Position numbers and translations under genes: made by a program | In this document: piece after piece, positions 1-8,006 of the stretch | How the letters are laid out: each line of letters starts with the position of its first letter | Numbering within the stretch: position 1 is the first letter of the stretch | Notes under the pieces: generated by a model | What the model was told of the DNA's origin: nothing | The model's input: the letters and a program-made list of their open reading frames with translations, nothing else | Database searches by the model: none | Origin: Candidatus Eisenbergiella merdipullorum | Lineage (GTDB): Bacteria; Bacillota; Clostridia; Lachnospirales; Lachnospiraceae | Length of the DNA: 64,000 bases | Reading direction: 5' to 3' | NCBI GenBank assembly: GCA_019118445.1 | Contig: DWYY01000045.1 | Location: 46,151-110,150 of the forward strand

Positions 1-4
1 CCAT

Positions 5-1267
5 ATGGCAAAAAGATTACATGCCGCACAGAACATCGACAGCCCCTATGCGGGAGGGCTGAAGATCAGCCTCACCTCCAGCCTGGGCCAGATTCCCATA
101 GCAGGCGCGAACGTTACGATATCCATCACGGGGGAGCCGGGTTCGGTCGTGGAAACGCTGACCACGGACGACTCCGGCCAGACCCCTCTGGTGGAGCTCC
201 CTGCGCCGTCGCTGGAATACAGCATGGAGCCGTCCGAGGTAAGACCCTATTCCGAATACGACATCTCGGTGGAAGCTCCGGGGTATGAACCCGTGATCGT
301 TGAGGCTTCCGAAATCCTGCCGGACGTCACCTCCCTTCAGCCCATCTCCATGATCCCGGAGCTCGAGCCCGGACGGGAGGAAGACATTTTCATTCCGGAC
401 CATACGCTCTACGGAGACTATCCGCCCAAGATCCCGGAAGCCGAGATCAAGCCCATGGATGAGACCGGAGAGATCGTATTAAGCCGCGTGGTCATCCCGG
501 AGTACGTGGTCGTCCATGATGGCGTTCCTTCCGATCCCACGGCGCAGGACTACTACGTCCGTTATACGGACTACATCAAAAATGTGGTCTCATCCGAAAT
601 CTACGCCACCTGGCCGGAAAACACGATCTATGCCAACATTCTCGCCATCATGTCCTTCACCCTGAACCGGGTGTATACGGAATGGTACCGCAGCCAGGGA
701 TACAATTTCACCATCACTTCTTCCACGGCATACGACCAGAAATGGATCTACGGGCGGAATATCTATGAAAATATCAATCTGCTGGTGGACACTATCTTCG
801 CCAACTTCCTGTCCCGCCCCGGCGTGCGCCAGCCCATCCTCACCAGCTACTGCGACGGAAAACGGGTGAGCTGTTCGGGACTCAGTCAGTGGGGCTCCAA
901 ATTCCTGGGAGATGAAGGCTATAGCGCCATCGATATCATTCACTATTACTATGGAAGCGATATGTACATCAATACGGCAGAAGCCATCAGCGGCATTCCT
1001 TCTTCCTGGCCCGGTTATGACCTCACCATCGGTTCCACCGGACAGAAAGTCTATCAGCTCCAGGAACAGCTTAACCGCATCCGCCAGAACTATCCCGCGC
1101 TGCCCTACGTCAATCCGGACGGCATCTACGGCCAACGGACCGCCAATGCGGTACGCGCTTTTCAGCAGGTTTTCGACCTGCCCGCAACCGGGGTGACGGA
1201 TTATCCCACCTGGTATCAGATTTCCAGGATATACGTGGGAGTTTCCCGGATCGCGGAGCCGGACTGA
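5..1267 (+). CDS. SpoIID-like / peptidoglycan-binding domain protein
   Basis: Predicted cell-wall-associated protein of about 420 residues. Residues about 15-110 resemble an Ig-like or carboxypeptidase-regulatory fold ('VTISITGEPGSVVETLTTD'). Residues about 180-325 resemble the SpoIID/LytB amidase-enhancer fold ('SQWGSKFLGDEGYSAIDI'). Residues about 345-410 are a PG_binding_1 repeat ('GSTGQKVYQLQEQLN', 'NPDGIYGQRTANAVRAFQQ'). No signal peptide or membrane segment is visible. Only four bases precede the ATG, so the ribosome binding site cannot be checked and the true start could lie outside the window. Similar proteins are common in Lachnospiraceae; a role in spore cortex or wall remodelling is inference. 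Confidence 0.75.
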   Translation: MAKRLHAAQNIDSPYAGGLKISLTSSLGQIPIAGANVTISITGEPGSVVETLTTDDSGQTPLVELPAPSLEYSMEPSEVRPYSEYDISVEAPGYEPVIVEASEILPDVTSLQPISMIPELEPGREEDIFIPDHTLYGDYPPKIPEAEIKPMDETGEIVLSRVVIPEYVVVHDGVPSDPTAQDYYVRYTDYIKNVVSSEIYATWPENTIYANILAIMSFTLNRVYTEWYRSQGYNFTITSSTAYDQKWIYGRNIYENINLLVDTIFANFLSRPGVRQPILTSYCDGKRVSCSGLSQWGSKFLGDEGYSAIDIIHYYYGSDMYINTAEAISGIPSSWPGYDLTIGSTGQKVYQLQEQLNRIRQNYPALPYVNPDGIYGQRTANAVRAFQQVFDLPATGVTDYPTWYQISRIYVGVSRIAEPD

Positions 1268-1294
1268 AACCGGCAGCCGGACAGAGCCGCTGGA

Positions 1295-1358
1295 CTCCGT
1301 GCGCCTGCGGCTCCGTGCGCCTGCGGCTCTGTGCGCCTGCGGCTCTGTGCGCCTGCGG
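1295..1358. repeat. Four tandem copies of a 16-bp GC-rich repeat
   Basis: Four head-to-tail copies of CTCYGTGCGCCTGCGG at 1295-1310, 1311-1326, 1327-1342 and 1343-1358. The first pair and the second pair differ at one position only (C or T). The array sits just after the stop codon of the first gene and before the shared terminator. It is not in a credible gene; the ORFs crossing it are repeat artefacts. Confidence 0.9.
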
Positions 1359-1370
1359 CGCACTGCAAAG

Positions 1371-1413
1371 CAGCCCGGAAAGCGGACTTTTGTTCCACTT
1401 TCCGGGCTGTTTC
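1371..1413. terminator. Bidirectional Rho-independent terminator
   Basis: A perfect 12-bp inverted repeat (CAGCCCGGAAAG / CTTTCCGGGCTG) with a 15-nt loop, flanked by A's on the left and T's on the right. It lies between two convergent genes, so it probably serves the peptidoglycan-binding gene on + and the HD hydrolase on -. Confidence 0.85.
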
Positions 1414-1437
1414 ATGCACTCCGGCTCTCCACTTATT

Positions 1438-1998
1438 TTATTTTTCGCAGCTTCTCATCGCCAGGATGGTTTCCGAGATCAGGTCGTCCAGGCTCCAGCC
1501 CAGCATTTCCGCGCCCTTCTCGATCACATCCCGGGAGCAGCCGGCCGCGAACCGTTTATCCTTGAACTTCTTCTTCACGGACTTCAGCTCCAGGTCCTGC
1601 ACGCTCTTGGAAGGACGGATCAGAGCTGCCGCCCAGATCAGGCCGCTCAGCTCATCCACGGCAAAGAGCACCTTTTCCATTTCCTTTTCCGGCTTCACAT
1701 CCGCCTTCGTCATTCCATAACCGTGGCTTGCCACCGCATGGATCAGGGATTCGTCCAGTCCTTCCTGCCGCATGATTTCCTGGGCCTTCACACAGTGCTC
1801 CTCCGGATACTTTTCAAAATCCAGATCGTGCAGAAGCCCTGCGACGCCCCAGAAATCCTCTTCATCCGCATAGCCCAGCTTCCTGGCGAAGTATCTCATG
1901 ATCCCTTCCACCGTCTCAGCATGCTGCAGATGGAACGCATCCTGATTGTATCTGGTCAGAAGCTCCCAGGCTTCCTCTCTGGTCGGTATTTTTCCCAT
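1438..1998 (-). CDS. HD-domain hydrolase (HDIG family)
   Basis: A 186-residue soluble protein with the metal-binding HD fold: H26 ('HLQHAETVEG') and the H57-D58 doublet in 'GLLHDLDFEKYPEEH', followed by another conserved His region ('VASHGYGM'). Such small HD proteins are metal-dependent phosphohydrolases, often acting on nucleotides; the substrate cannot be told from sequence. The start lies 11 nt after the htpG stop, with an AGGGAGAGA ribosome binding site abutting that stop, so it is probably translated from the htpG transcript and would share its heat-shock control. Confidence 0.85.
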   Translation of the reverse strand: MGKIPTREEAWELLTRYNQDAFHLQHAETVEGIMRYFARKLGYADEEDFWGVAGLLHDLDFEKYPEEHCVKAQEIMRQEGLDESLIHAVASHGYGMTKADVKPEKEMEKVLFAVDELSGLIWAAALIRPSKSVQDLELKSVKKKFKDKRFAAGCSRDVIEKGAEMLGWSLDDLISETILAMRSCEK

Positions 1999-2009
1999 AA
2001 ATCTCTCCC

Positions 2010-4166
2010 TTACTTCGTCAGCACTTCCATGATCTCATTGGATCTGGTCACGAACCGGGTCATTGCCTCCGCGTCCAGCGGGCCGTTCTGCAGCTTTGCA
2101 AGATCGTAAAGCTGTTCGCAGATCAGCTTCTCGTTCGCGTTGTCCTTATCCTCCTTATGCTCAAGCACATATTTCACAAGAGGATGGTTCGCGTTCAGCA
2201 CCAGGGTCTCGCCCTCTCCGCCGAACATTCCCATATCCATGCCGTTCGCGGCGTACATCCGCATCATATCCTGCATCCTTCTGCTTTCCTCGGCGATGGT
2301 CAGGACAGAGGATACCTTATCATTTTTCAGCTTCTCCACCTTTACGGTGAGCTTGTCGTTTCCAAGTGCCTTGCGCACCAGCTTCTGCAGGGCTTCAGAC
2401 TGGGCGTCAAGCTCCTTCTGATCCTCTTCGGAGGTTTCCGTCTTGAAGGAATCGGTGATGTCCGCATCGATCCTGCGGAAGCGGATCCCCTCATTCTTCA
2501 TTTCGAGCTGGTTGATGAAAGGCTGATCGATCTGGTCAGGCAGCACCACCGCATCCATGCCTTCCTGTTTGAACATGTTCACGTACTGGCTCTGCTGTTT
2601 CAGATCCGTCACATAGTAAATGACCTTTTCCTTCTTCTCTTCCTTGTCCTTGGCCTCGGCCTTCTCGTCCGTCTTTGCGGCGTCTGCGGCATCCTCCGTC
2701 TTCGAAGCGTCCGAGGTTTCTTCCGACTTTTCGCCGTCTTTCCCGGAAGCGTCCTCTTTCTTTTCATCCGGATCGGACTTGCTCACCTCCAGGCAGTCAG
2801 GCAGGGTCTTATACTTGCCGTCCAGGTCCTTGAACAGGATGTAATCCGTCATCTTCTGGCAGAACTTGTCATCCTTCAGGCAGCCGTATTTCACGAACGG
2901 GCTGATATCATCCCAGTATTTCTCATATTCTTCCCTGTCGGTCTTGCACATGCCGGAAAGCTTGTCCGCCACCTTCTTGGTGATATAATCGGAGATCTTC
3001 TTCACAAAGCCGTCATTCTGCAGCGCGCTTCTGGAAACGTTCAGCGGCAGGTCCGGGCAGTCGATCACGCCCTTCAGGAGCATGAGGAACTCCGGAATGA
3101 CTTCCTTGATGTTGTCCGCGATGAAGACCTGATTGTTGTACAGCTTGATGGTCCCTTCGATGGACTCATACTCCATGTTGATCTTAGGGAAATACAGGAT
3201 GCCCTTCAGGTTAAACGGATAATCCATGTTCAGATGGATCCAGAACAGCGGCTCCTTGTAATCATGGAAAACCTTCCTGTAAAATTCAATATAGTCATCC
3301 CGCGTGCATTCGCTGGGATTCTTCGTCCACAGCGGATGGATATCGTTCATCAGCACAGGGCGCTTTTTGATCTTCAGCCTGACAGGTTCGGGCTTCTCCT
3401 CCGCCTTTTCGCCCTCTCCTGCTTCCTCGTCCTTCTTCTCTTTCTTGTCTTCCTTCTTCTCCGGCTGGATGGTCTCCAGGACCACATCCGTGTCCAGCTT
3501 CTCATCCTCGCTGATGATCTGCGTCTCAGGTGTGTTTTCCCTGGAAAGCCAGATCTCTACAGGCATAAAGGAGCAATATTTCTTAATTACCTCTTCCGCC
3601 TTGTATTCGTTGCAGAACTGCAGGCAGTCGTCATTCAGGAACAGAGTGATCTGCGTCCCCACCTGATCCCAAGTGCCGTCCGTCATGGAAAATTCCGTTC
3701 CTCCGTCGCACTCCCAGTGGACAGGCACCGCTCCTTCCTTATAGGAAAGAGTGTCGATGTACACCTCATCCGCCACCATGAATGCGGAATAGAATCCTAG
3801 TCCGAAATGACCGATGATCTGGTTGTCATCTGACTTATCCTTATACTTTTCAATGAAATCAGCCGCGCCGGAAAAAGCGATCTGGTTGATATACTCCTCC
3901 ACCTCATCCGCCGTCATGCCAAGGCCGTTATCAATAAACTTTAAGGTCTTCTCCTCCGGGTTCACGATCACCTGGATCTTTCCTTTATATCCTTCCGGAA
4001 GCGTATACTCTCCCATCACATCCAGCTTCTTCAGCTTGGTGATGGCATCGCAGCCATTGGAGATCAGCTCCCTGAAAAAAATATCGTGGTCCGAATACAG
4101 CCACTTCTTAATGATCGGAAAAATATTTTCGCTGTTAATGGACAGGCTTCCATGTCTCTCTGCCAT
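2010..4166 (-). CDS. htpG: Molecular chaperone HtpG (bacterial Hsp90)
   Basis: ATP-dependent cytosolic Hsp90 chaperone. The N-terminal GHKL ATPase signatures are clear: 'FFRELISNGCDA', 'DNGLGMTADEV' and 'GHFGLGFYSAFMVAD'. I choose the ATG at 4166 because AAGGA lies 11 nt upstream; the track's GTG at 4175 is only 2 nt from that site. The protein is about 718 residues, longer than the usual 620-640. The extra length comes from two Lys/Glu/Asp/Ala-rich stretches, one near residues 232-260 between the ATPase and middle domains and a second near 465-515. The promoter and a CIRCE element lie directly upstream. Followed by the HD hydrolase gene. Confidence 0.96.
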   Translation of the reverse strand: MAERHGSLSINSENIFPIIKKWLYSDHDIFFRELISNGCDAITKLKKLDVMGEYTLPEGYKGKIQVIVNPEEKTLKFIDNGLGMTADEVEEYINQIAFSGAADFIEKYKDKSDDNQIIGHFGLGFYSAFMVADEVYIDTLSYKEGAVPVHWECDGGTEFSMTDGTWDQVGTQITLFLNDDCLQFCNEYKAEEVIKKYCSFMPVEIWLSRENTPETQIISEDEKLDTDVVLETIQPEKKEDKKEKKDEEAGEGEKAEEKPEPVRLKIKKRPVLMNDIHPLWTKNPSECTRDDYIEFYRKVFHDYKEPLFWIHLNMDYPFNLKGILYFPKINMEYESIEGTIKLYNNQVFIADNIKEVIPEFLMLLKGVIDCPDLPLNVSRSALQNDGFVKKISDYITKKVADKLSGMCKTDREEYEKYWDDISPFVKYGCLKDDKFCQKMTDYILFKDLDGKYKTLPDCLEVSKSDPDEKKEDASGKDGEKSEETSDASKTEDAADAAKTDEKAEAKDKEEKKEKVIYYVTDLKQQSQYVNMFKQEGMDAVVLPDQIDQPFINQLEMKNEGIRFRRIDADITDSFKTETSEEDQKELDAQSEALQKLVRKALGNDKLTVKVEKLKNDKVSSVLTIAEESRRMQDMMRMYAANGMDMGMFGGEGETLVLNANHPLVKYVLEHKEDKDNANEKLICEQLYDLAKLQNGPLDAEAMTRFVTRSNEIMEVLTK

Positions 4167-4227
4167 ATCAATCACATTCCTTTCTCTCTTTATAAAAACA
4201 GCGTATACCCATTACGCTCTGATATTA

Positions 4228-4256
4228 AGTTTACTTCTGACGACAGGAAATGTCAA
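4228..4256 (-). promoter_or_regulatory. Sigma-A promoter of htpG
   Basis: On the minus strand, TTGACA (4251-4256), a 17-bp spacer, then TAAACT (4228-4233), about 60 bp upstream of the chosen htpG start. The CIRCE operator ends 7 bp upstream of the -35 box. Confidence 0.75.
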
Positions 4257-4263
4257 TAGAAAA

Positions 4264-4290
4264 TTAGCACTCATTTTAAATGAGTGCTAA
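4264..4290. promoter_or_regulatory. CIRCE operator (HrcA binding site)
   Basis: TTAGCACTC-N9-GAGTGCTAA is an exact match to the CIRCE consensus bound by the heat-shock repressor HrcA. It lies between the glgB stop and the htpG promoter, so htpG is the expected target. hrcA itself is not in this window. Confidence 0.95.
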
Positions 4291-4294
4291 TAAC

Positions 4295-6100
4295 TCATCT
4301 GTCTCTTTTCATCAGATACAATCCGCCAAACGCGGGAAGGTCCAGAAAGAGCGCTCCATCCCTGCTTGAGAGCAGCTTTCCCTTCTCCCCGGCAGCGGGC
4401 TGCGTCCCGCCGTAGATGTCCCAGTCGCTGGACAGACACAATTCAAAACAGCCCTCCTGTCCGTCCAGGATCAGCCGGAAATCCTTCTCCTCTTTTCCCG
4501 AAAAATGGAATACCGCCAGAAGCTCTTGTTTTCCGTCCGTGCGCAGGAAGGCGTAGGTACATGTTTTTTCCTCATGGCAGTCAACCCAGCGAAATCCCTT
4601 CCTGTCGTAATCCAGCAGCCAGAGGGCAGGCGTATCCAGATAGAGCCGGTTCAGCTCTTTGATAAACGCATGGAATCCGGCGTGCAGCGGAAATTCGAGC
4701 AGCTCCCAGTCCAGCTCCCTCTTTTCATCCCACTCCCGGAAATGTGCCAGCTCATTTCCCATGAAATTCAGCTTTTTCCCCGGATGAGCGTACATATACA
4801 TGTACAGCGCCCTTGCCTGCGGGAACTTCTTTTCATATTCCCCGTTCATCTTCTGGATGATAGTCGCTTTTCCATGCACCACTTCGTCGTGAGAAAGGGG
4901 AAGAAGATAATTCTCCTCATAAAAATACATCATGGAAAAGGTCAGCTTATGATACTCTCCCGTCCGGTATTCGGGGTCTGTGCGGAAATAATCCAGCGTG
5001 TCATTCATCCAGCCCATATCCCATTTGTAATCAAATCCCAGTCCGCCCGCATCAGCCCCCTTCGTCACGCCCGGAAAGCTGGTGGAGTCCTCCGCCGCCA
5101 GCAGGATGCCGGGATGGCGCTCCTTCAGGCCGCGGTTCATATATTGCAAAAATTCCACCGCATTCCGGTTCACGCCCCGCTCCGGCTGACCCTGCCAATA
5201 GATCATGTTGCTGATCGCATCCATGCGCAGCCCGTCAAAATGATATTCCTTCAGCCAGTAATCCGCGCAGGATTGCAGAAAACTTCTCACCTCCCCTCGG
5301 GAATGCATGAAATTCCTGCTCCCCCACTCGCTGTTTCCCACATCCGGGCTGGGGTATTCATACAGCGCCGTGCCGTCATAATCAGCCAGTGCGTAATCAT
5401 CCACCGCAAAATGTACAGGGACGAAATCCAGGATCAGCCCGATCCCGTTCTGATGGAACAGGTCCACCATCCGCTTCAGCTCATCCGCCGTCCCATAGCG
5501 CGAAGTGGGGCTGAAAAATCCGGTCTGCTGATATCCCCAGGATGCATCGCTGGGATGCTCCCCCAGAGGCATCAGTTCCACATAATTATAACCGCATTCC
5601 TTCAGATAGGGGATCAGAAGGTCCGCCAGCTCATCATAGCGGTACCAGTCCGTTTCCTCCTTTCCCTTCTTTTTCCAGGAGCCCGCATGTATCTCGTAAA
5701 TGTTTAAGGGTTCTTTCCTACAGTCACTGCGCCTTTTCATCCATCCCGCGTCGCGGAACCGATAAGCCGTCATATCCCGGATAAAGCTCGCGGTCTGCGG
5801 GCGCAGCTCCATACCTAAGCCGTATGGATCGCAGTGGTCCCGAAAGGTCCCGTCTTTTCTCCAGATCCGATATTTGTACATATCCCCCGTTCTCGCTTCC
5901 GGGATCACGCACTCCCAGAAATTCCCGTCATAGATCTTATTCATCGGTGTTTCCATCCAGCCGTTAAACGACCCGATGACGGAGATCCTGTCCGCCGCCG
6001 GAGCGAACGTGCGGAACACCGCTCCCGCCCTGCCCGGTCTGCATCCCAAATATTCATATGCGTCAAAAATTTTCCCGGTATAAAATCCGTACATATCCAT
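4295..6100 (-). CDS. glgB: 1,4-alpha-glucan branching enzyme
   Basis: GH13 branching enzyme that transfers alpha-1,4 glucan segments to make alpha-1,6 branches in glycogen. There is an N-terminal CBM48-like module ('FRTFAPAADRISVIGSFNGW'). The catalytic regions are complete: nucleophile Asp near residue 293 in 'GLRMDAISN', acid/base Glu near 335 in 'AAEDSTS', and Asp near 404 in 'LSHDEVVHGK'. The start at 6100 (MDMYGFYTG, 601 residues) has GGGAGG eight nt upstream; the longer track ORF has no such support. No other glg genes are adjacent, so this copy stands alone. It is divergent from the TetR gene. Confidence 0.93.
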   Translation of the reverse strand: MDMYGFYTGKIFDAYEYLGCRPGRAGAVFRTFAPAADRISVIGSFNGWMETPMNKIYDGNFWECVIPEARTGDMYKYRIWRKDGTFRDHCDPYGLGMELRPQTASFIRDMTAYRFRDAGWMKRRSDCRKEPLNIYEIHAGSWKKKGKEETDWYRYDELADLLIPYLKECGYNYVELMPLGEHPSDASWGYQQTGFFSPTSRYGTADELKRMVDLFHQNGIGLILDFVPVHFAVDDYALADYDGTALYEYPSPDVGNSEWGSRNFMHSRGEVRSFLQSCADYWLKEYHFDGLRMDAISNMIYWQGQPERGVNRNAVEFLQYMNRGLKERHPGILLAAEDSTSFPGVTKGADAGGLGFDYKWDMGWMNDTLDYFRTDPEYRTGEYHKLTFSMMYFYEENYLLPLSHDEVVHGKATIIQKMNGEYEKKFPQARALYMYMYAHPGKKLNFMGNELAHFREWDEKRELDWELLEFPLHAGFHAFIKELNRLYLDTPALWLLDYDRKGFRWVDCHEEKTCTYAFLRTDGKQELLAVFHFSGKEEKDFRLILDGQEGCFELCLSSDWDIYGGTQPAAGEKGKLLSSRDGALFLDLPAFGGLYLMKRDR

Positions 6101-6288
6101 TGCCGTTTCCTCCCTGGCATATGCCGTTTTCTTTCTTGCATCGTTTATTTGACTGCCGTCGTTTAGCCTGTTAAAATGATTGTAGCCGTTCCATACCGGA
6201 CCTTCCACCGTCACTTTCCGGAAAAAGTTGTTTATTCAACGGCTTCCCAAAAATGTCGAAAAACGCCTGCGCGCGGGAAAGGAAAACC

Positions 6289-6843
6289 ATGGACCTTCGT
6301 GTACAGAGAACCAGAATGAATATCAGAAATGCCTTCATTGAGCTCCGCGCCCGCAAGCCCATTGAAAAGATCACAGTAAAAGAGCTGGCGGAAGCCGCCT
6401 TCATCAACAAGGCAACCTTCTACCAGCACTATGAAGATATTTATGATCTGTCGGAATCCATGGAAGACGAGCTGATCGACAACATCATCGGCTCCATCCC
6501 CCATCCCGATACGCTCCTCGACGATCCGGAGCAGGCTACGCTCGAGATATTCGCCGCATTTTCCAGCCAGACCAGACTGCTGGAAATCCTTTTTTCCGGC
6601 AGCCGCAGAAGCGTTCTGATCGAAAAGCTGGAAAACCGCATCCGGGAGCTGATCCTGCAACGATACCCCGATCATGAAGGAAATCCGGAAAAAGAGGTGC
6701 TGATCACCTTTCTCATCCAGGGTTCCTTTCATGCCTATCTGAAGCACGCCCGTACAGACAGCACCGGAAAAAGTCCGGCAGGCGGGCAGACGACGATCCG
6801 GCTCATCGCGGCCATGGTCAAACGCTTCCGGCCTTTTCCCTGA
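6289..6843 (+). CDS. TetR/AcrR-family transcriptional regulator
   Basis: A 184-residue regulator with an N-terminal TetR HTH ('KITVKELAEAAFINKATFYQHY', here residues about 25-50) and a helical C-terminal ligand domain. The ATG at 6289 is preceded by GGAAAGGA five nt upstream; the track's earlier ATG at 6253 lacks a site. It is divergent from glgB and convergent with the PrsA-like gene, so either neighbour or a distant gene could be its target; no operator was confirmed. Confidence 0.85.
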   Translation: MDLRVQRTRMNIRNAFIELRARKPIEKITVKELAEAAFINKATFYQHYEDIYDLSESMEDELIDNIIGSIPHPDTLLDDPEQATLEIFAAFSSQTRLLEILFSGSRRSVLIEKLENRIRELILQRYPDHEGNPEKEVLITFLIQGSFHAYLKHARTDSTGKSPAGGQTTIRLIAAMVKRFRPFP

Positions 6844-6852
6844 CGTGCCGTG

Positions 6853-7941
6853 TCAGTCTGCAGACCGTTCTTCCGGATGAAAAAACTCCTGATAGACCAG
6901 GAAGAAATTATCCGTGTCCACATCTTCCTCCCGGTTCAGAGAAACGGTTTCCCACAGCGGCTCGTTCAGGTTCCGCGGCAGGGAGTCCACAAACGCATCA
7001 TACTCCTGGCCAAACACTTCATCTCTACGCTGTTCCGCGATCTTTTCCTTATTTCGGTCCGTCTCCTCCCGGTTAAAGGCGCTGATGCACTTGATGATCT
7101 CATAACCCTCAGAGGTCTCCACCACATCGCTGATCTCATCCGTCCCCAGATTAAACGCAGCCTCTTCAAAAGCCGGCTCCATTTCCCCTTTTCCGAAGGA
7201 AAGCGTGCTCTCCGTAGAGTCGCTGTATTTCTCGATCAGCGACTCAAAAGCTTCTCCCGAAACAGCTTCTTCGCGCACCCTGAGCGCCTTCTCATACAGG
7301 CGTTCCCTCTCCGCGTCGGAAAAAGGAGTCGTGGTCCCGTCCGCGTTATTCGTCACGGTACGGATCAGGATATGCTGTACCGTGATGGTGCGGGCCTCAT
7401 CGTCGCTGATCTCCGGATTGATATCTCCGATGATCTCCCGGTATACTTTGTCTGCAAGCGCATAATCCCGGTACATTCCCACGATCAGGTCGCAGGATGC
7501 ATCCATACTTTCTTTTTCCGCATCGTTTAAGGATCCATAATAGGCGTCCGCCGCTTCCTGCACGAGCGCTTCTTCTTTTTCCTCCAGCGTCACGCCTCTC
7601 CTGTCCGCGAGCAGCGTCATCGCCTTGATCTGGGACAGCTTCACCAGCACGTTTTCCTTCAACTGTCTTTCGAGCGCTTCCCCATCCCCCGCGGCATTCC
7701 AGATATCTGCCCCGTATACGGATTCATACAGGTTCTGCTCCGTGGTCAGATATACCTTCACCTCCGCCAGGCTGCAGGAGCTGTCCCCCAACCGGAACAC
7801 TTCATTCCGGTGAAAGCCCGTGGTCAGGACGACGTCCATTGTCCCGTCCGCCGCGCAGCCCGTCAGGGACGAAAACAGCAGGGCCGCCAGCAAAAGAGCC
7901 GCCGCCCTCAGGCTTTTCGTTTTTCCCTTTCGTCTCTCCAT
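6853..7941 (-). CDS. PrsA-like peptidyl-prolyl isomerase lipoprotein
   Basis: A 362-residue exported foldase. It starts with a lipoprotein signal peptide: Lys/Arg-rich n-region, hydrophobic core and lipobox 'SSLTGC'. A SurA/PrsA-type helical N domain follows, then a PpiC parvulin domain at about 185-285 ('ITVQHILIRTV', 'EALRVREEAVSGEAFESLIEKYS', 'GEMEPAFEEAAFNLGTDEI'). PrsA proteins fold secreted proteins outside the membrane. The stop lies 9 nt from the end of the convergent TetR gene. The exact substrate set cannot be inferred. Confidence 0.85.
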   Translation of the reverse strand: MERRKGKTKSLRAAALLLAALLFSSLTGCAADGTMDVVLTTGFHRNEVFRLGDSSCSLAEVKVYLTTEQNLYESVYGADIWNAAGDGEALERQLKENVLVKLSQIKAMTLLADRRGVTLEEKEEALVQEAADAYYGSLNDAEKESMDASCDLIVGMYRDYALADKVYREIIGDINPEISDDEARTITVQHILIRTVTNNADGTTTPFSDAERERLYEKALRVREEAVSGEAFESLIEKYSDSTESTLSFGKGEMEPAFEEAAFNLGTDEISDVVETSEGYEIIKCISAFNREETDRNKEKIAEQRRDEVFGQEYDAFVDSLPRNLNEPLWETVSLNREEDVDTDNFFLVYQEFFHPEERSAD

Positions 7942-8006
7942 GTTTTTTGTTCTTCCTTAACCTCGCGTTTTTCTTATCGTATTTTCTTTCGTCCCGCTCT
8001 CGTCCG

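Noticed and set aside
2157-3800. 547-aa plus-strand ORF
   Set aside because: Lies fully antisense to htpG; Leu/His/Val-rich mirror of a Glu/Lys-rich gene, with no ribosome binding site or family.
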